Below, in pieces: positions 44,565-54,400 of a stretch of 64,000 nt of DNA (position 1 is its first letter; every line of letters begins with the position of its first letter). The notes under the pieces were generated by a model, which saw only the letters and a program-made list of their open reading frames with translations, did not search any database and was not told the DNA's origin. This DNA is from Promineifilum sp019695075 (GTDB taxonomy: Bacteria > Chloroflexota > Anaerolineae > Promineifilales > Promineifilaceae): the NCBI GenBank assembly GCA_026129185.1, contig JAHCIO010000004.1, positions 116,641-180,640 on the forward strand, written 5' to 3'. The position numbers and the translations under genes are program-made.

Positions 44565-46604
44565 TTATAGCGGTGGCAGCAATAGCCCCTGGCTGGCGAT
44601 CAGGATGACCAGAGCGACGGCGCAAAGGGTCAGGACGGTGTAATAGACCTTGCCGGCCGTCGAGCCGCTGCCGCGTTGCCGCCAGAGGAGGATGGCCGTC
44701 ACGGCAATGCCCACGGCCAGCAGCAGCAGCGCCGGCGGCAGCCACAGGAACGGCGTGGCCCAGGTCGGCAAGACCAATGCCGTGGCCAGCGTCAGGTCGG
44801 CCACCGAGGTGACGACGGCCACGAGCAACCCCAGGCCAAAAACGATGGCGACGGCGGCGAAGAGCAGCATCAGCCCGCGGCTGAGCCAGCGCAGGCGGCG
44901 GTCGGCCGGGGCGCGCTCGACGCGCTTCTCGCCGAAGGCGCCGACGATGTAAACCACCGGCCAGATGACGAAAGCCGAGGCCAGCAGCAGCACGAGAATG
45001 GCCGCCAGCCCAAAGACGACCAGCGTCCGCGGCTTGAGGCCATTCACGCCGGCCAGCGGCGGGAAGAGGGGCGCGTCCGCCGGCACGTACTCCAGCGGGG
45101 CGACGGCTTGCAGGCAACTACTGTCGGGAACGCGGTCGGGGTTGTCCAGGAAGTCGGCCATGATGCCCTTGACGCAGTCATCCTGGAAGGCGACGCCGTG
45201 GGCCCCCGTTGGGTGGACGATCACAGTGGCGTTGCTGAGGCCGGCGGCGGCGGCCTGGGCGAAGGCGGGCGGCGTGACCGGGTCAAAGCGACCGGCGATG
45301 AGCAGGGTGGGGATGTCGGAGACGACGGGCGCGTCCACCGCGGCCGGCAGTTGGTCGACGCGCCACAGAGCGCAGGTCTCGACGAAGTTTTGCAGGTCTT
45401 CGCGGGCGGTGGCGGCGATCTCCGGCCGCAGGTCGTTCAGGGGCAGCGTGAGCGGGTCGACGTCGCTGTCTTCGGCGCAGACGACGGAGAAGTACATGCC
45501 CTCGGCCATGAGTTGGTCGAAGACGAGGAGCGGGTACATGGCCTGGATGTAGCGATAGTCGCCGTCTTCGAGGGCGGTGATGACCCGGGGCAGAACGGCG
45601 GCCATTTTGTCAACGTAGAGGAGCTGCCAGATGACGCTGCGCAGGCCGCGGCCGTCGAGGTACGTGTCGTAGTCGCGGCCGGTATCCGGGTCGGTGATGG
45701 TCAACGTCATCGGCGCGGCGTCCAACTGGCGGACGAGGTCATAGAAGCGCGTTTCCAGATCGGGGTATTGGGTCGCGCAGGCGGCGTCGGCGGCGCAGGC
45801 GGCGAAGACCTCGGCGAAGACGCGGTCTTCGCTGGTGGCCGTCTCGGCGACGAAGTTGATGTCGGTGGCGACGACGCTGTCGAGGATGACGCTGCGCAGC
45901 CCTTCGGGGTAGTTGGCCATCAGGTGCAGGCCCAGCAATGTGCCATAGGACACGCCGTAGAAGTTGTACGTGTCGTAGCCGAGGGCGTGGGCGATCATGG
46001 GCACGTCGGCGGCGTTCTCCAGGCTGTTGAAGGCCGACAGATCGATGCCTTCGGCCAGCAGACGGGCGTGGCAGGCGGCCAGGGCTTGCTCATAGAGTTG
46101 CTCGCCCTCGTCCATGTCGGCGGCCAGGATGGCGGCCTGGGCCTCTTCGGTCTCCGGGCAGGTGAGTTCCGGCTCGGCGTAGGGCGTGCCGCGCTGGTTG
46201 AAGATGATGATGTCGCGGCCGGCGGCGACCGGCGAGGTGGGCACGAGCAAGGCGAAGATCTGGAAGGCGTCGCCGCCGGGGCCGCCCTGGGCCAGGATGA
46301 GCGGATCGGGCGCGCCGCCGGCGACGCGGCGAATGGCCACGGGCAGGCGTAGCGTCGGACCGTCGGGGGCGGCGTGGCGCACGGGCACGGTGACGTAGCC
46401 GCACTCGAAGCCCACGTCTTCGCCGCTCGGCTGCGACACACCCAGGTCGATGTCGAACATGCAGGCGGCGGGCGTGAACGTGCCGGCGGCTTCCTGGGCC
46501 GTACGGCCAGGGAGGGCCGTGGCACGGCCGGGCCAGGCCAGCAGCAGCGGCAGGACAAGGGCAAGGAGCAGGGCGCGGAGGACGATGGGGCGATTGATGT
46601 TCAT
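44565..46604 (-). CDS. TAP-like alpha/beta hydrolase fused to membrane domain
   Basis: The 679-residue protein begins with a signal peptide (~6-30), then an exported alpha/beta hydrolase of the tripeptidyl-aminopeptidase (S33-like) type. The oxyanion stretch LILAQGGPGGD comes first, then the nucleophile elbow GVSYGTLLG (Ser ~218), and the TAP C-terminal domain with the Asp/His region LLIAGRFDPVTPP ... HPTGAHGVAF. About 155 residues with four transmembrane helices follow the catalytic part (from ~525), which is unusual for this family. The start is ATG 46604. It is upstream of the histidine phosphatase in an operon. Confidence 0.88.
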   Translation of the reverse strand: MNINRPIVLRALLLALVLPLLLAWPGRATALPGRTAQEAAGTFTPAACMFDIDLGVSQPSGEDVGFECGYVTVPVRHAAPDGPTLRLPVAIRRVAGGAPDPLILAQGGPGGDAFQIFALLVPTSPVAAGRDIIIFNQRGTPYAEPELTCPETEEAQAAILAADMDEGEQLYEQALAACHARLLAEGIDLSAFNSLENAADVPMIAHALGYDTYNFYGVSYGTLLGLHLMANYPEGLRSVILDSVVATDINFVAETATSEDRVFAEVFAACAADAACATQYPDLETRFYDLVRQLDAAPMTLTITDPDTGRDYDTYLDGRGLRSVIWQLLYVDKMAAVLPRVITALEDGDYRYIQAMYPLLVFDQLMAEGMYFSVVCAEDSDVDPLTLPLNDLRPEIAATAREDLQNFVETCALWRVDQLPAAVDAPVVSDIPTLLIAGRFDPVTPPAFAQAAAAGLSNATVIVHPTGAHGVAFQDDCVKGIMADFLDNPDRVPDSSCLQAVAPLEYVPADAPLFPPLAGVNGLKPRTLVVFGLAAILVLLLASAFVIWPVVYIVGAFGEKRVERAPADRRLRWLSRGLMLLFAAVAIVFGLGLLVAVVTSVADLTLATALVLPTWATPFLWLPPALLLLAVGIAVTAILLWRQRGSGSTAGKVYYTVLTLCAVALVILIASQGLLLPPL

Positions 46605-46688
46605 AGTGATTCCAACAGCATTACGGCGGCCGAGGCGCGCGGTTGCGCTGGTTGTAGCAGAGGGGGGCATTCCGGGCAAGGATGGGAA

Positions 46689-46855
46689 CGGACGACGGAC
46701 GATAGACCACGGACGACGGCCGGCAGGGGAGTGGGGCAGTAGGTCAGTGGGTCAGTGGTCTGTGTCCAGTGTCCAGTATTCAGTGGTCTGTGGTCTGTCG
46801 TCCGTGGTCTGTGGTCTGTGGTCTGTCGTCCGTCGTCCGCGGTCGGCCGTCGTCC
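46689..46855. repeat. Palindromic repeat family C, copy 3
   Basis: The left arm of GGACGACGGACGATAGACCAC units, core GTGGGGCAGTAGGTCAGT, and right arm of GGTCTGTGGTCTGTCGTCCG units occupy most of the 328-base gap between the divergent hydrolase and patatin genes. Arms are complementary and could form a long hairpin or cruciform. No other feature is seen in this gap, apart from the patatin leader (ATCAATGGAGGACT). Confidence 0.8.
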
Positions 46856-46932
46856 ACCCATCCCAAATCCGCTAGAATTGTGCCCGGTGATGGGATACAT
46901 GCGGTGGTTCATCAGATCAATGGAGGACTAAC

Positions 46933-48150
46933 ATGCAGTACGATCTCGTGTTCGAGGGGGGCGGAGCCAAGGGGATGGTCTTTGTCGGCGCGCTGCAAGA
47001 GTTGGAGCGGCGCGGGCATACGTTCGGGCGCTTTCTGGGCACGTCGGCCGGAGCGATCATGGCCACGTTCGCCGCCGCCGGGCTGACTGTGGGCGAGATG
47101 GTGGCCGCACTGAATGAGAAAGACGACCACGGCGTGCCCATCTTCCAGCAATTCCTGGGTGAACCGCGGCCGTTCACGCGGCCGGAGATCGACGCCAGTG
47201 TCACGCGGCAGGCGCTGCAAGCCATCGACCTACCCGGCGTGCCCGGCAACGTCGAGGCCTACATCGACCGCATCGTCCTCTACCTGATGACGCGCCAGGA
47301 GTTTGCCCACGTCTTCTCCTTCGTCGAGCGCGGCGGCTGGTTTTCGGCCGATGCCTTCGTCACCTGGGCGCGAGCCAAGCTTGACCAGGCCACGCCGACG
47401 GGACAGGCGCGCGACCTGAGCCGGCAGACCTTCGCCGAGTTCAACCGCAGCACGGGCCGCGAGTTGTCGCTGGTGGCCGCCGACACGACCGCGGGCCGCA
47501 TGCTCGTGCTCAACCACCGTACCGCGCCGCTTGTGCCCGTCGTCTGGGGGATGCGCATGTCGATGAGCCTGCCGCTCATCTGGCAGGAGGTCATCTGGCA
47601 GCCGGAATGGGGCGACTACATGGGCACGCCCGTGGTCGGCCATCGCATCGTCGATGGCGGCCTGCTATCGAATTTCCCCATCGAACTGTTCCTGTCCAGC
47701 GACCCGCACGTGACGGCGCTGATGGGCCATCGTACCAGCCAGGGCGTGCTTGGCCTGCTCATCGACGAGAGCCTGCCCGTGGGCAACGACGAAGCGCGCT
47801 CCGTCCCGCCGCCCTCCACCGGCACGGAGTTGGTCAAGCTGCCGCCCGCGGCGCGCATCCGCGGTCTGATCGACACGGCCACGCAAGCCCACGATAAGCT
47901 GGTCATCGATGCCTTCGAGCAGTTCGTCTGCCGGCTGCCGGCGCGGGGCTATGGCACGACCGAGTTCGACATGAGCGACGTGCGACGCGAGGCGCTGGTG
48001 GCCGCCGGGCAGCGCGCGGCCGAGGCCTACTTCACGCAGATCGAGACGGAGGGCATGAAGGGGCCGGACGTGTTCGCCATGGAGCGCGCCCTGCGGCGGG
48101 CGGACCAGTCGGCGGTCAGGATTTTGCAGGGGGCGGGGACTAGGGAATAG
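46933..48150 (+). CDS. Patatin-like phospholipase
   Basis: The 405-residue lipid acyl hydrolase has the patatin oxyanion loop GGGAKGM (~9-15), the nucleophile elbow GTSAG (Ser38) and the catalytic Asp in VDGGLLSNFP (~241), forming the Ser-Asp dyad. No signal peptide or membrane helix is seen. A GGAGG ribosome site precedes ATG 46933. The gene ends at 48150; its stop codon and last residues (ACTAGGGAATAG) lie in the left arm of a family B repeat. Confidence 0.93.
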   Translation: MQYDLVFEGGGAKGMVFVGALQELERRGHTFGRFLGTSAGAIMATFAAAGLTVGEMVAALNEKDDHGVPIFQQFLGEPRPFTRPEIDASVTRQALQAIDLPGVPGNVEAYIDRIVLYLMTRQEFAHVFSFVERGGWFSADAFVTWARAKLDQATPTGQARDLSRQTFAEFNRSTGRELSLVAADTTAGRMLVLNHRTAPLVPVVWGMRMSMSLPLIWQEVIWQPEWGDYMGTPVVGHRIVDGGLLSNFPIELFLSSDPHVTALMGHRTSQGVLGLLIDESLPVGNDEARSVPPPSTGTELVKLPPAARIRGLIDTATQAHDKLVIDAFEQFVCRLPARGYGTTEFDMSDVRREALVAAGQRAAEAYFTQIETEGMKGPDVFAMERALRRADQSAVRILQGAGTRE

Positions 48151-48331
48151 GGGCCAGGGAAGAGGCTCACGCAAAGCCGCTAAGGGGCCAAGGCGCAAAG
48201 GAAGAGAAGAAGAAGCTTGCTCTTCTTTCTTCCTTTTCTTCCTTTGCGTCCTTTGCCTACTTTGCGCCTTGGCGTGAGCCTCTTTGCGTGAGCCTCTTCC
48301 CTAGAACCTGGCCCCTGGAACCTAATCCCTT
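48141..48331. repeat. Nested repeats: family B arms around family A copy 2
   Basis: The outer arms are TAGGGAATAGGGGCCAGGGA (48141-48160) and CCCTAGAACCTGGCCCCTGGAACCTAATCCC (48300-48330). The inside (48161-48298) is a second copy of the family A element found in the hox operon, with inverted ends GAGGCTCACG and CGTGAGCCTC. It separates two convergent genes, and the outer arms hold both stop codons. Confidence 0.8.
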
Positions 48332-50628
48332 CTCCACGCGACGACGACGGCAACCACGGCCAGGACGCTCAGGGCCGCGCCGAGGAGGTAGGTCGTCGGC
48401 CGGAAGCGCCATTCGACAAGATGCTCGCCGGCGGGCACGCAGACAGCGCGGATGGCTGTGTAGGCGGTCAGGGCCGCGGCCGGGTGGCCGTCGATGGTCA
48501 CTTGCCAGCCGGGGAAGGTGTTCTCGGCCAGGACGTGTAGAGCCGGGGCGTCGCTACGGGTCTGGATTTGCCAGCGCGTGGCCTCGTGGGCCAGCACTTC
48601 GGCCGTGCCCGCCGTTGCCGGGGCCGGGCCGAGCGCGCAGCCGGGGTCAGTGGCCAGGATAGCCGTCGTTGCCGGGTTGAAGTCGGCCTCGTGGACGCGG
48701 GCGATGGCCGTGCTGCTGTCGGCGATGACCTCAGCGGCGTAGACCAGCCGCGACAGGGGCATCGGCCGCGCCCGGCTGTAGACCCAGGCTGCCCCCTGCT
48801 GCCCCACGAGCGTTAACGGCCGTTCCCCGTCGGTGAAGTCGTCCAGCGGCCCGCCGGCCAGCACGTGCGTCGCGCCGAGGATGTCGTAGGCCGTCGAGCG
48901 CGGGTCGGGCACGGACGCGGCCAATGTGATCGTCGCCGCCGGTTCCAGCGAGTCATAGCCGAAGACACTCGGCCAACCGACCTGCACGGCCCCGTTCTGG
49001 CTGAATAGCGGCACGCCCCAGGGCAGTACCCGCCCGGTAGGCTCGACCCCCAGCGCAGCCAGCCCGTCCGTCCAGACCGGGTCCGGCCCCGTGTCGGCCA
49101 GGCGAACCATCTTGTGAGCGTAGCTCCACGTGTCGGCCAGGACGAGGACGACCAGGGCCAGCGGCAGGGCCAGGCGGCGGACACGGCGGGACAGACCACC
49201 GGCGGGGGCGGTGGCCATCGGGGCGGGGTTGCGGCCGTCGGGGCGCATCAGGTAGGCCCAGACGAGCGCGCCGCCGCTACCGATGACGACCAGGGCCAGC
49301 GAGTAGCCGCCGATCTGGTGCCAGAGGCGTCCGCTGGTGTCGGTGGGGTGGATGGCCATGAAGACCGCGCCGGTGGCAGCCAGAGCGGCCACCAGGGCCA
49401 CGGCCAGCACGCTCACGGCCGCGGGCCAAAAGGGCCACAGCCGCTGCCGGCGCTCGGCCGCGGGCATGGCCCGCCAGACGGTCAGCGTGTGGGCCAGCAG
49501 GGCCGAGGCGGCGAACAGGTAGAGGAAGGCCGCTCGCCCCGGCGCGCGCACGAGCCGGAAAGGCGGCAGGAAGCGATAGGCCAGCTCGTAGAGGATGCTA
49601 TAGCGGCCCAGGGCCAGCCATAGGCCGCCGATGATGAGGGCGACGTAGAACCAGGTCAGCCGCGTCGGCCGGCGCAAGGCCAGCACGAGACCCAGCACGG
49701 CCAGCCCCCCGGCGTAGTAGGTCAACTCCTCAAACGTCGGTACGCTCCAATAGCCGACGCGCAGCGGCTCGCCGAAGAACTCCGGCACGAGCAGGGTGAT
49801 GAGGTGGGCGGGCGGCAGCGAGTAGTCGGTGGCGAAGGCGTAGTCGGCCGTGGCCAGCCGCTCGGAGGCCAGGCTGAATTGCAGGAAGGGCACGAGCTGC
49901 ACGGCGGCCAGGGCCAGGCCAACCGCGGCCGAGACCCCCGCGGCCCGCAGCACATGCCCACGCTCCCCCGGCCGCGTCAGCAACAGATAGACCACGAACG
50001 CGGCCCAGATGATGCCCACATAGAGGAACGACGGAATGTGCCCGGCCAGGATGGCCAGGCCGAAGGGCGCGCCGGCGACGACGGCCGCGGCCCAACTTCG
50101 CTGTTCGACGGCCCAGTGGAGGGCGGCCAGCAGCAGCGGCGTCCAGATGAACACGGCGTAGACGGGCGAGTGCCCGGCCCAGAGGCGGCCGGTCAGCAGT
50201 CCGCCGTAGGCGAAGCCTAGCCCGGCCAGCACAGCCGGCAGCCGTCGCGCGCGCATCCGCCGGGTGAAGACGTACATGCCCAGCGCGGCCAGCCAGACGT
50301 GGAAGACCATCAGCAGGGTCACGCCGGCGCGCGTGGGCAGCAGGATGTTGATCCAGTTGGGCGGATAGAACGTGTTCTGCTGCGGCTGGGCCAGGAAGGG
50401 GAAGCCGGCGAAGATCTCTGCCTCCCAGAGGGTGATGCGACCGGCGCGCAGGCCTTCGCGGACAGTGTCCCAGGCGGGGTAGTAGTAGCCGGCCATGTCG
50501 TGGCCGCCCAGGGCCTGCCCCGGCGGCGGCCACAGTGCCCCGGCAAAGAAGACGACGGCGGCGACCAGGAAAAACACGGCCACGCTGAGGTCGGGATGGC
50601 GGGCAACGAGTCGAGCGAGACGGTTCAT
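48322..50628 (-). CDS. YfhO-like integral membrane protein
   Basis: The 768-residue protein has about 13 transmembrane helices in its first ~520 residues and an exported C-terminal domain, with one last helix (YLLGAALSVLAVVAVVVAW). This matches the YfhO/GT-C-like membrane proteins, which in Firmicutes help glycosylate teichoic acid and bind the lipid-linked sugar. GHDMAGYYYPAWDTV and FAGFPFLAQPQQNTFYPPNW in the first outer loop are typical of the family. The start is ATG 50628, overlapping the upstream acetyltransferase stop by 4 bases. The stop codon lies in the family B repeat. Confidence 0.85.
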   Translation of the reverse strand: MNRLARLVARHPDLSVAVFFLVAAVVFFAGALWPPPGQALGGHDMAGYYYPAWDTVREGLRAGRITLWEAEIFAGFPFLAQPQQNTFYPPNWINILLPTRAGVTLLMVFHVWLAALGMYVFTRRMRARRLPAVLAGLGFAYGGLLTGRLWAGHSPVYAVFIWTPLLLAALHWAVEQRSWAAAVVAGAPFGLAILAGHIPSFLYVGIIWAAFVVYLLLTRPGERGHVLRAAGVSAAVGLALAAVQLVPFLQFSLASERLATADYAFATDYSLPPAHLITLLVPEFFGEPLRVGYWSVPTFEELTYYAGGLAVLGLVLALRRPTRLTWFYVALIIGGLWLALGRYSILYELAYRFLPPFRLVRAPGRAAFLYLFAASALLAHTLTVWRAMPAAERRQRLWPFWPAAVSVLAVALVAALAATGAVFMAIHPTDTSGRLWHQIGGYSLALVVIGSGGALVWAYLMRPDGRNPAPMATAPAGGLSRRVRRLALPLALVVLVLADTWSYAHKMVRLADTGPDPVWTDGLAALGVEPTGRVLPWGVPLFSQNGAVQVGWPSVFGYDSLEPAATITLAASVPDPRSTAYDILGATHVLAGGPLDDFTDGERPLTLVGQQGAAWVYSRARPMPLSRLVYAAEVIADSSTAIARVHEADFNPATTAILATDPGCALGPAPATAGTAEVLAHEATRWQIQTRSDAPALHVLAENTFPGWQVTIDGHPAAALTAYTAIRAVCVPAGEHLVEWRFRPTTYLLGAALSVLAVVAVVVAWRRD

Positions 50629-51182
50629 TCGAGCCGCCGGGTCATGAACAGGGCCACGCTGCCGTCCGGCCCCAGGTCATCGTTGGTGTAGTGGCTGACG
50701 TTCAGGCCGTCGAGGGTCAGGCCGGCGGCGCGGTAGAAGCGAATAGCGTTGACATTGGTATTCTGCGTTTCCAGGACGAGGGCGCGCAGCCCGGCGGCCC
50801 GTCCACGCGCGGCCATCGCGTCCATCAATTGGCGGCCGATGCCCCGGCGCTGATAGGCGGCGGCGACGTGGAATTCCCAGACCCACAGGCTGCGATTCCA
50901 GGCGCGTTCTTCGCCCAGGGCGATGGCGACCAGCCGCTCGCCGTCGAAGGCCCCCAGGCCGAACGGGCCGGGGATGCTTTCGGCATAGCGCAGCAGTTCA
51001 TCAGCGTGATAGGGGAAGCGGAATTCGCGCGGGGCGGGCAGCGGTTCCAGCGACAGGCGGAAGGTCGTCTCGGCGTCGCTCTCGGCGCGGGTCACGCGGT
51101 AGACAGCGGTGGCGGTATAGCCGCCGGCCAGGGCGACGAAGCCGGCGGGATCGAAGTGGGTCAGGGGGCGAATGGCGATCAT
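50625..51182 (-). CDS. GNAT acetyltransferase, streptothricin-type
   Basis: The 185-residue GNAT enzyme has the acetyl-CoA loop YQRRGIGRQLMDAM (Q/R-x-x-G-x-G), preceded by the beta-4 strand SLWVWEFHVAA, and the NVNAIRFYRAAGLTLDGLNVSHY segment. The closest named family by eye is streptothricin/aminoglycoside-like N-acetyltransferase; a natural protein or metabolite substrate is equally possible. ATG 51182 is the start; upstream frame is repeat-derived. It overlaps the YfhO-like gene. Confidence 0.85.
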   Translation of the reverse strand: MIAIRPLTHFDPAGFVALAGGYTATAVYRVTRAESDAETTFRLSLEPLPAPREFRFPYHADELLRYAESIPGPFGLGAFDGERLVAIALGEERAWNRSLWVWEFHVAAAYQRRGIGRQLMDAMAARGRAAGLRALVLETQNTNVNAIRFYRAAGLTLDGLNVSHYTNDDLGPDGSVALFMTRRLE

Positions 51183-51259
51183 GGCAGCTTTCGGGCGCGG
51201 CGGCGTTGGGCCGGGCCGTATGAGGGGATTATGGCAGCATCGGCGCGGGCAGCCAAGTA

Positions 51260-51459
51260 CCGACGACGGATGGCGGACGACGGACGACAGACCACAGACA
51301 GCGGACGACAGACGACAGACCACAGACAGCGGACGACAGACCACAGACAGACCGCCGACCACGGCTCACTGCTACTGACCCACTGACCTACTGACCCACT
51401 GCCCACTGACCCACTGACCCCCTTCCGACCATCTTCCGTGGTCTATCGTCTGTCGTCCC
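51260..51459. repeat. Palindromic repeat family C, copy 4
   Basis: The left arm is made of CGGACGACAGACCACAGACAG units, the core of CTGACCCACTGACCTACTGACC units, and the right arm of GTGGTCTATCGTCTGTCGTCC. It fills the gap between the acetyltransferase promoter region and the stop of the large secreted repeat protein, which ends at 51463. Confidence 0.8.
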
Positions 51460-51462
51460 TCA

Positions 51463-54400
51463 TCAGGGCGCGAGGGCCAGGGGGGCGTAGGCGCGACGAG
51501 GGCGGACGAGGACGGTGGCGGTGGTGGTGGCGGAAGCGGTCTGGCCGGTGGTGGCGGTCAGGGTGACGGTGTAGGTTCCAGGGGCGGTGTAGCGGTGACT
51601 GGGGTTGGTCTGGGTGGAGCCGTGGCCGTCGCCGAAGTCCCACAGGTAGGCGGGCGTGCCGGGGCCGGTGGTGGTGTTGGTGAAGATGACCGGGGCATCG
51701 ATCCACACGGGGCTATTGCTGGTGAAGCGGGCCACGAGCGGCGGCCGGGCGGGTGGGGTGGTGAATGACCAGACGTAGTCGGCCGCCAGATTGTCGGGCG
51801 GGTCGTCGGTGTCCTGGTCGGAAACGCCATCGGCGGCGACGATAGCCACGCAGGTCGCGCCGGCCGGCAGAGCCGCGCCGGGCACAACCTTGGCCCACGT
51901 CTCGCCCGGCAGCGTCGTGATCGCCTGCTCGTGGCCGTCGCAGCTGAGCGCGAACCAGTTGTTGCTGAAGGTGACCGCTTCCGTGAAGGTCATGACGAGC
52001 GTCGTCGTCAGCGGCACGTCCACGGCGCCCGCGGCCGGCGATACGGCGCTGACGGCCGGCGCGGCGTCCATTGGGCAGGGATTGGCCGCGCCGGGGCTGG
52101 GCGGGGCAGGGCGGAAGGCAGCCGTATGGCGCGGGCCGCCGTCGCCGCTGGGGCAGCGTTGCAGCGCGTGGGCTGCTGCCTCGCCTCGGCCGGCTTCGTC
52201 CACTTGCGGCTGCCCGGCCTCCAGCAACGCCAGCAGGCCGCTGTCCGGCTCGTCGGCCGGGCCATAGACGACAGCATCGCGCAGACCGGCAGTGGTCAGC
52301 GGCGCGCCGTCCGGGAAGGCCGCCGGGTCCGCGGCATAGAGAGCCACGGCGTCGGGGCCATTCTGGAGCGCCGCGTCGGCCAACGGGTAGTCCACCTCCG
52401 CCAGCGACCCACTACCGAGGACAAAGTAGCCCGCGGCGTCGGTCTGCTGCCCGGTCAGGTCGATGGCCTCATAGGTAGTGTCGTTGCCCCCATTCCAGAG
52501 GACGACAACCAGGCCACTGAGGTCGGTATGGCCGCGTCCGCCGTCGTAGAGTTCGACGAACTCGGCCGTATCCTGGCCGGGCGTGTCGCTGTCCACTTCG
52601 TTGATGAGGATACCATCCACAGCCGCCGGGGCGACGTGGAAGCGCCAGGTATAGTCGGCCGCCAGCCCATCGGGCGGATCGTCGCTGTCGGCGTCGCGGA
52701 CGGCGGCGGCACGGATCGTGATCGTGCAAGCCTCACCAGCGGTGAAGGGCAGCACCGGCGTCAGCGTGTAGGTCACCGGCCCGCCTTCGGTGGCCGCGGC
52801 ATGGTTCCCACTGGCAGCGCAGGCAATGGCGAACCAGTTGCTATCGAGGGCCGCTGCTTCGCTGAACTGGACCTGTAGTCGGGCCGACGCGGCCACGTGC
52901 TCGGCCCCATCGACGGGCGAGACGGCGACGATGGCCGGCGCGGCATCGGCGGGGCAGCTGTTGGGCGCGCCGGGCGTGGGCGGATTCTGGCGATAAGTCG
53001 CCGTTTGGCGCAAGCCGCCGGAGGCGTTGGGGCAGCGTCCGCTCGAATCGGTCTCGGCCGCGGCGCGGGCGTTCTCATCGACCTGCTCCTGGCCCGCGAT
53101 CAGCAGCGCCAGCAGGCCATTGTCCGTGGGGTCGGACGTGCCGTAGACGACGGCGTCGCGCGAGCCGGTCGTGGTCAGCGCCGTGCCATTGGGGAAGTCG
53201 CCGGCATCGCCTTCGTATAGCGAAACAGCGTCAGGGCCATTCTGGATGGCCGATGCCGGCAACGTCACCGCCCCCGCCAGCGCCGCGCTGCCCACGACCG
53301 CGTAGCCGTCGCCATTCGTTCGCGCGCCGTCCAGATCGACAGCCAAGTAAACGCGGTCGTCCTTGCCGTTGAAGAATACCAGCACCAGGCCGGAGAGGTC
53401 AGTTTCGCCCGCGCCGCCGTCGTAGAGTTCGACGAACTCGGCCGTGTCGTTGCCGGACGTATCGCTGTCGAGTTCGTTGATGAGGATGCCGCCGACCGGG
53501 GCAGGAGCAGTGCGGAAATGCCAGACGTAGTCGGCGGCCGGCGTGTCCGGTGGATCGTCGCTATCGGCGTCGTGGATAGCTGCCGCGCGCAGGTTGACGG
53601 CGCATCGTTCATTGGCGTTGAAGGGCTGGGCCGGCGTCAGCGTGAAGACCGTCGGGCCGCCGGCTGTCGTGGCCGCGTGACTGCCACTGGCGTCGCAGAC
53701 AATGCCGAACCAGTTGTCGTCCAGCGTCATTGCCTCGCTGAACTGTACTTCCAACGTCGCCTGGGCGCTCACATGGTCAGATCCATCAGCGGGCGAGACG
53801 GTCACGACGGCCGGCGGCGCGTCGACGTGACAGTCGTTGGGCGCGCCGGGTGTGGGCGGGTTCGGGCGATAGCCGGCCGTCTGGCGCAGGCCGCCGGAGG
53901 CGTTGGGGCAGCGTCCGCTCGAATCGGTCTCGGCCAGGGCGCGGGCGTTCTCATCGACCTGGGTTTGGCCGGCGACCAGCAGTAACAAGAGGCCTGTGTC
54001 GGTCGGGTCGGACGTGCCGTAGACGAGCGCGTCGCGCAGGCCGGTCGTCGTCAACGCTGTGCCACTGGGGAAGTCGTCGGCATCGCCCTCGTATAGCGAA
54101 ACGGCGTCCGGGCCATTCTGGATGACCGACGCCGGCAACGTCACCGCCCCCGCCAGCGCGGCGCTGCCGATGATCGCGTAGCCGTCATCGTCCGTCGCCA
54201 CGCCAGCCAGATCAACGGCGTAGTAGCTGCGGTCATCGCTGCCATTGTAGAAGACCAGCACCAGCCCGGACAGATCGGTCTCACCCGCGCCGCCGTCGTA
54301 GAGTTCTACGAACTCGGCCGTGTCGCTGCCGGGTGTGTCGCTGTCCAGTTCGTTGATGAGGACGAAGTCGGCTACGGGGGCGACGGTGGCGAACGACCAG

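Noticed and set aside
51183..51362. Longer start of the streptothricin-type acetyltransferase
   Set aside because: The added 60 residues come from the family C repeat, and the GNAT fold starts at ATG 51182.
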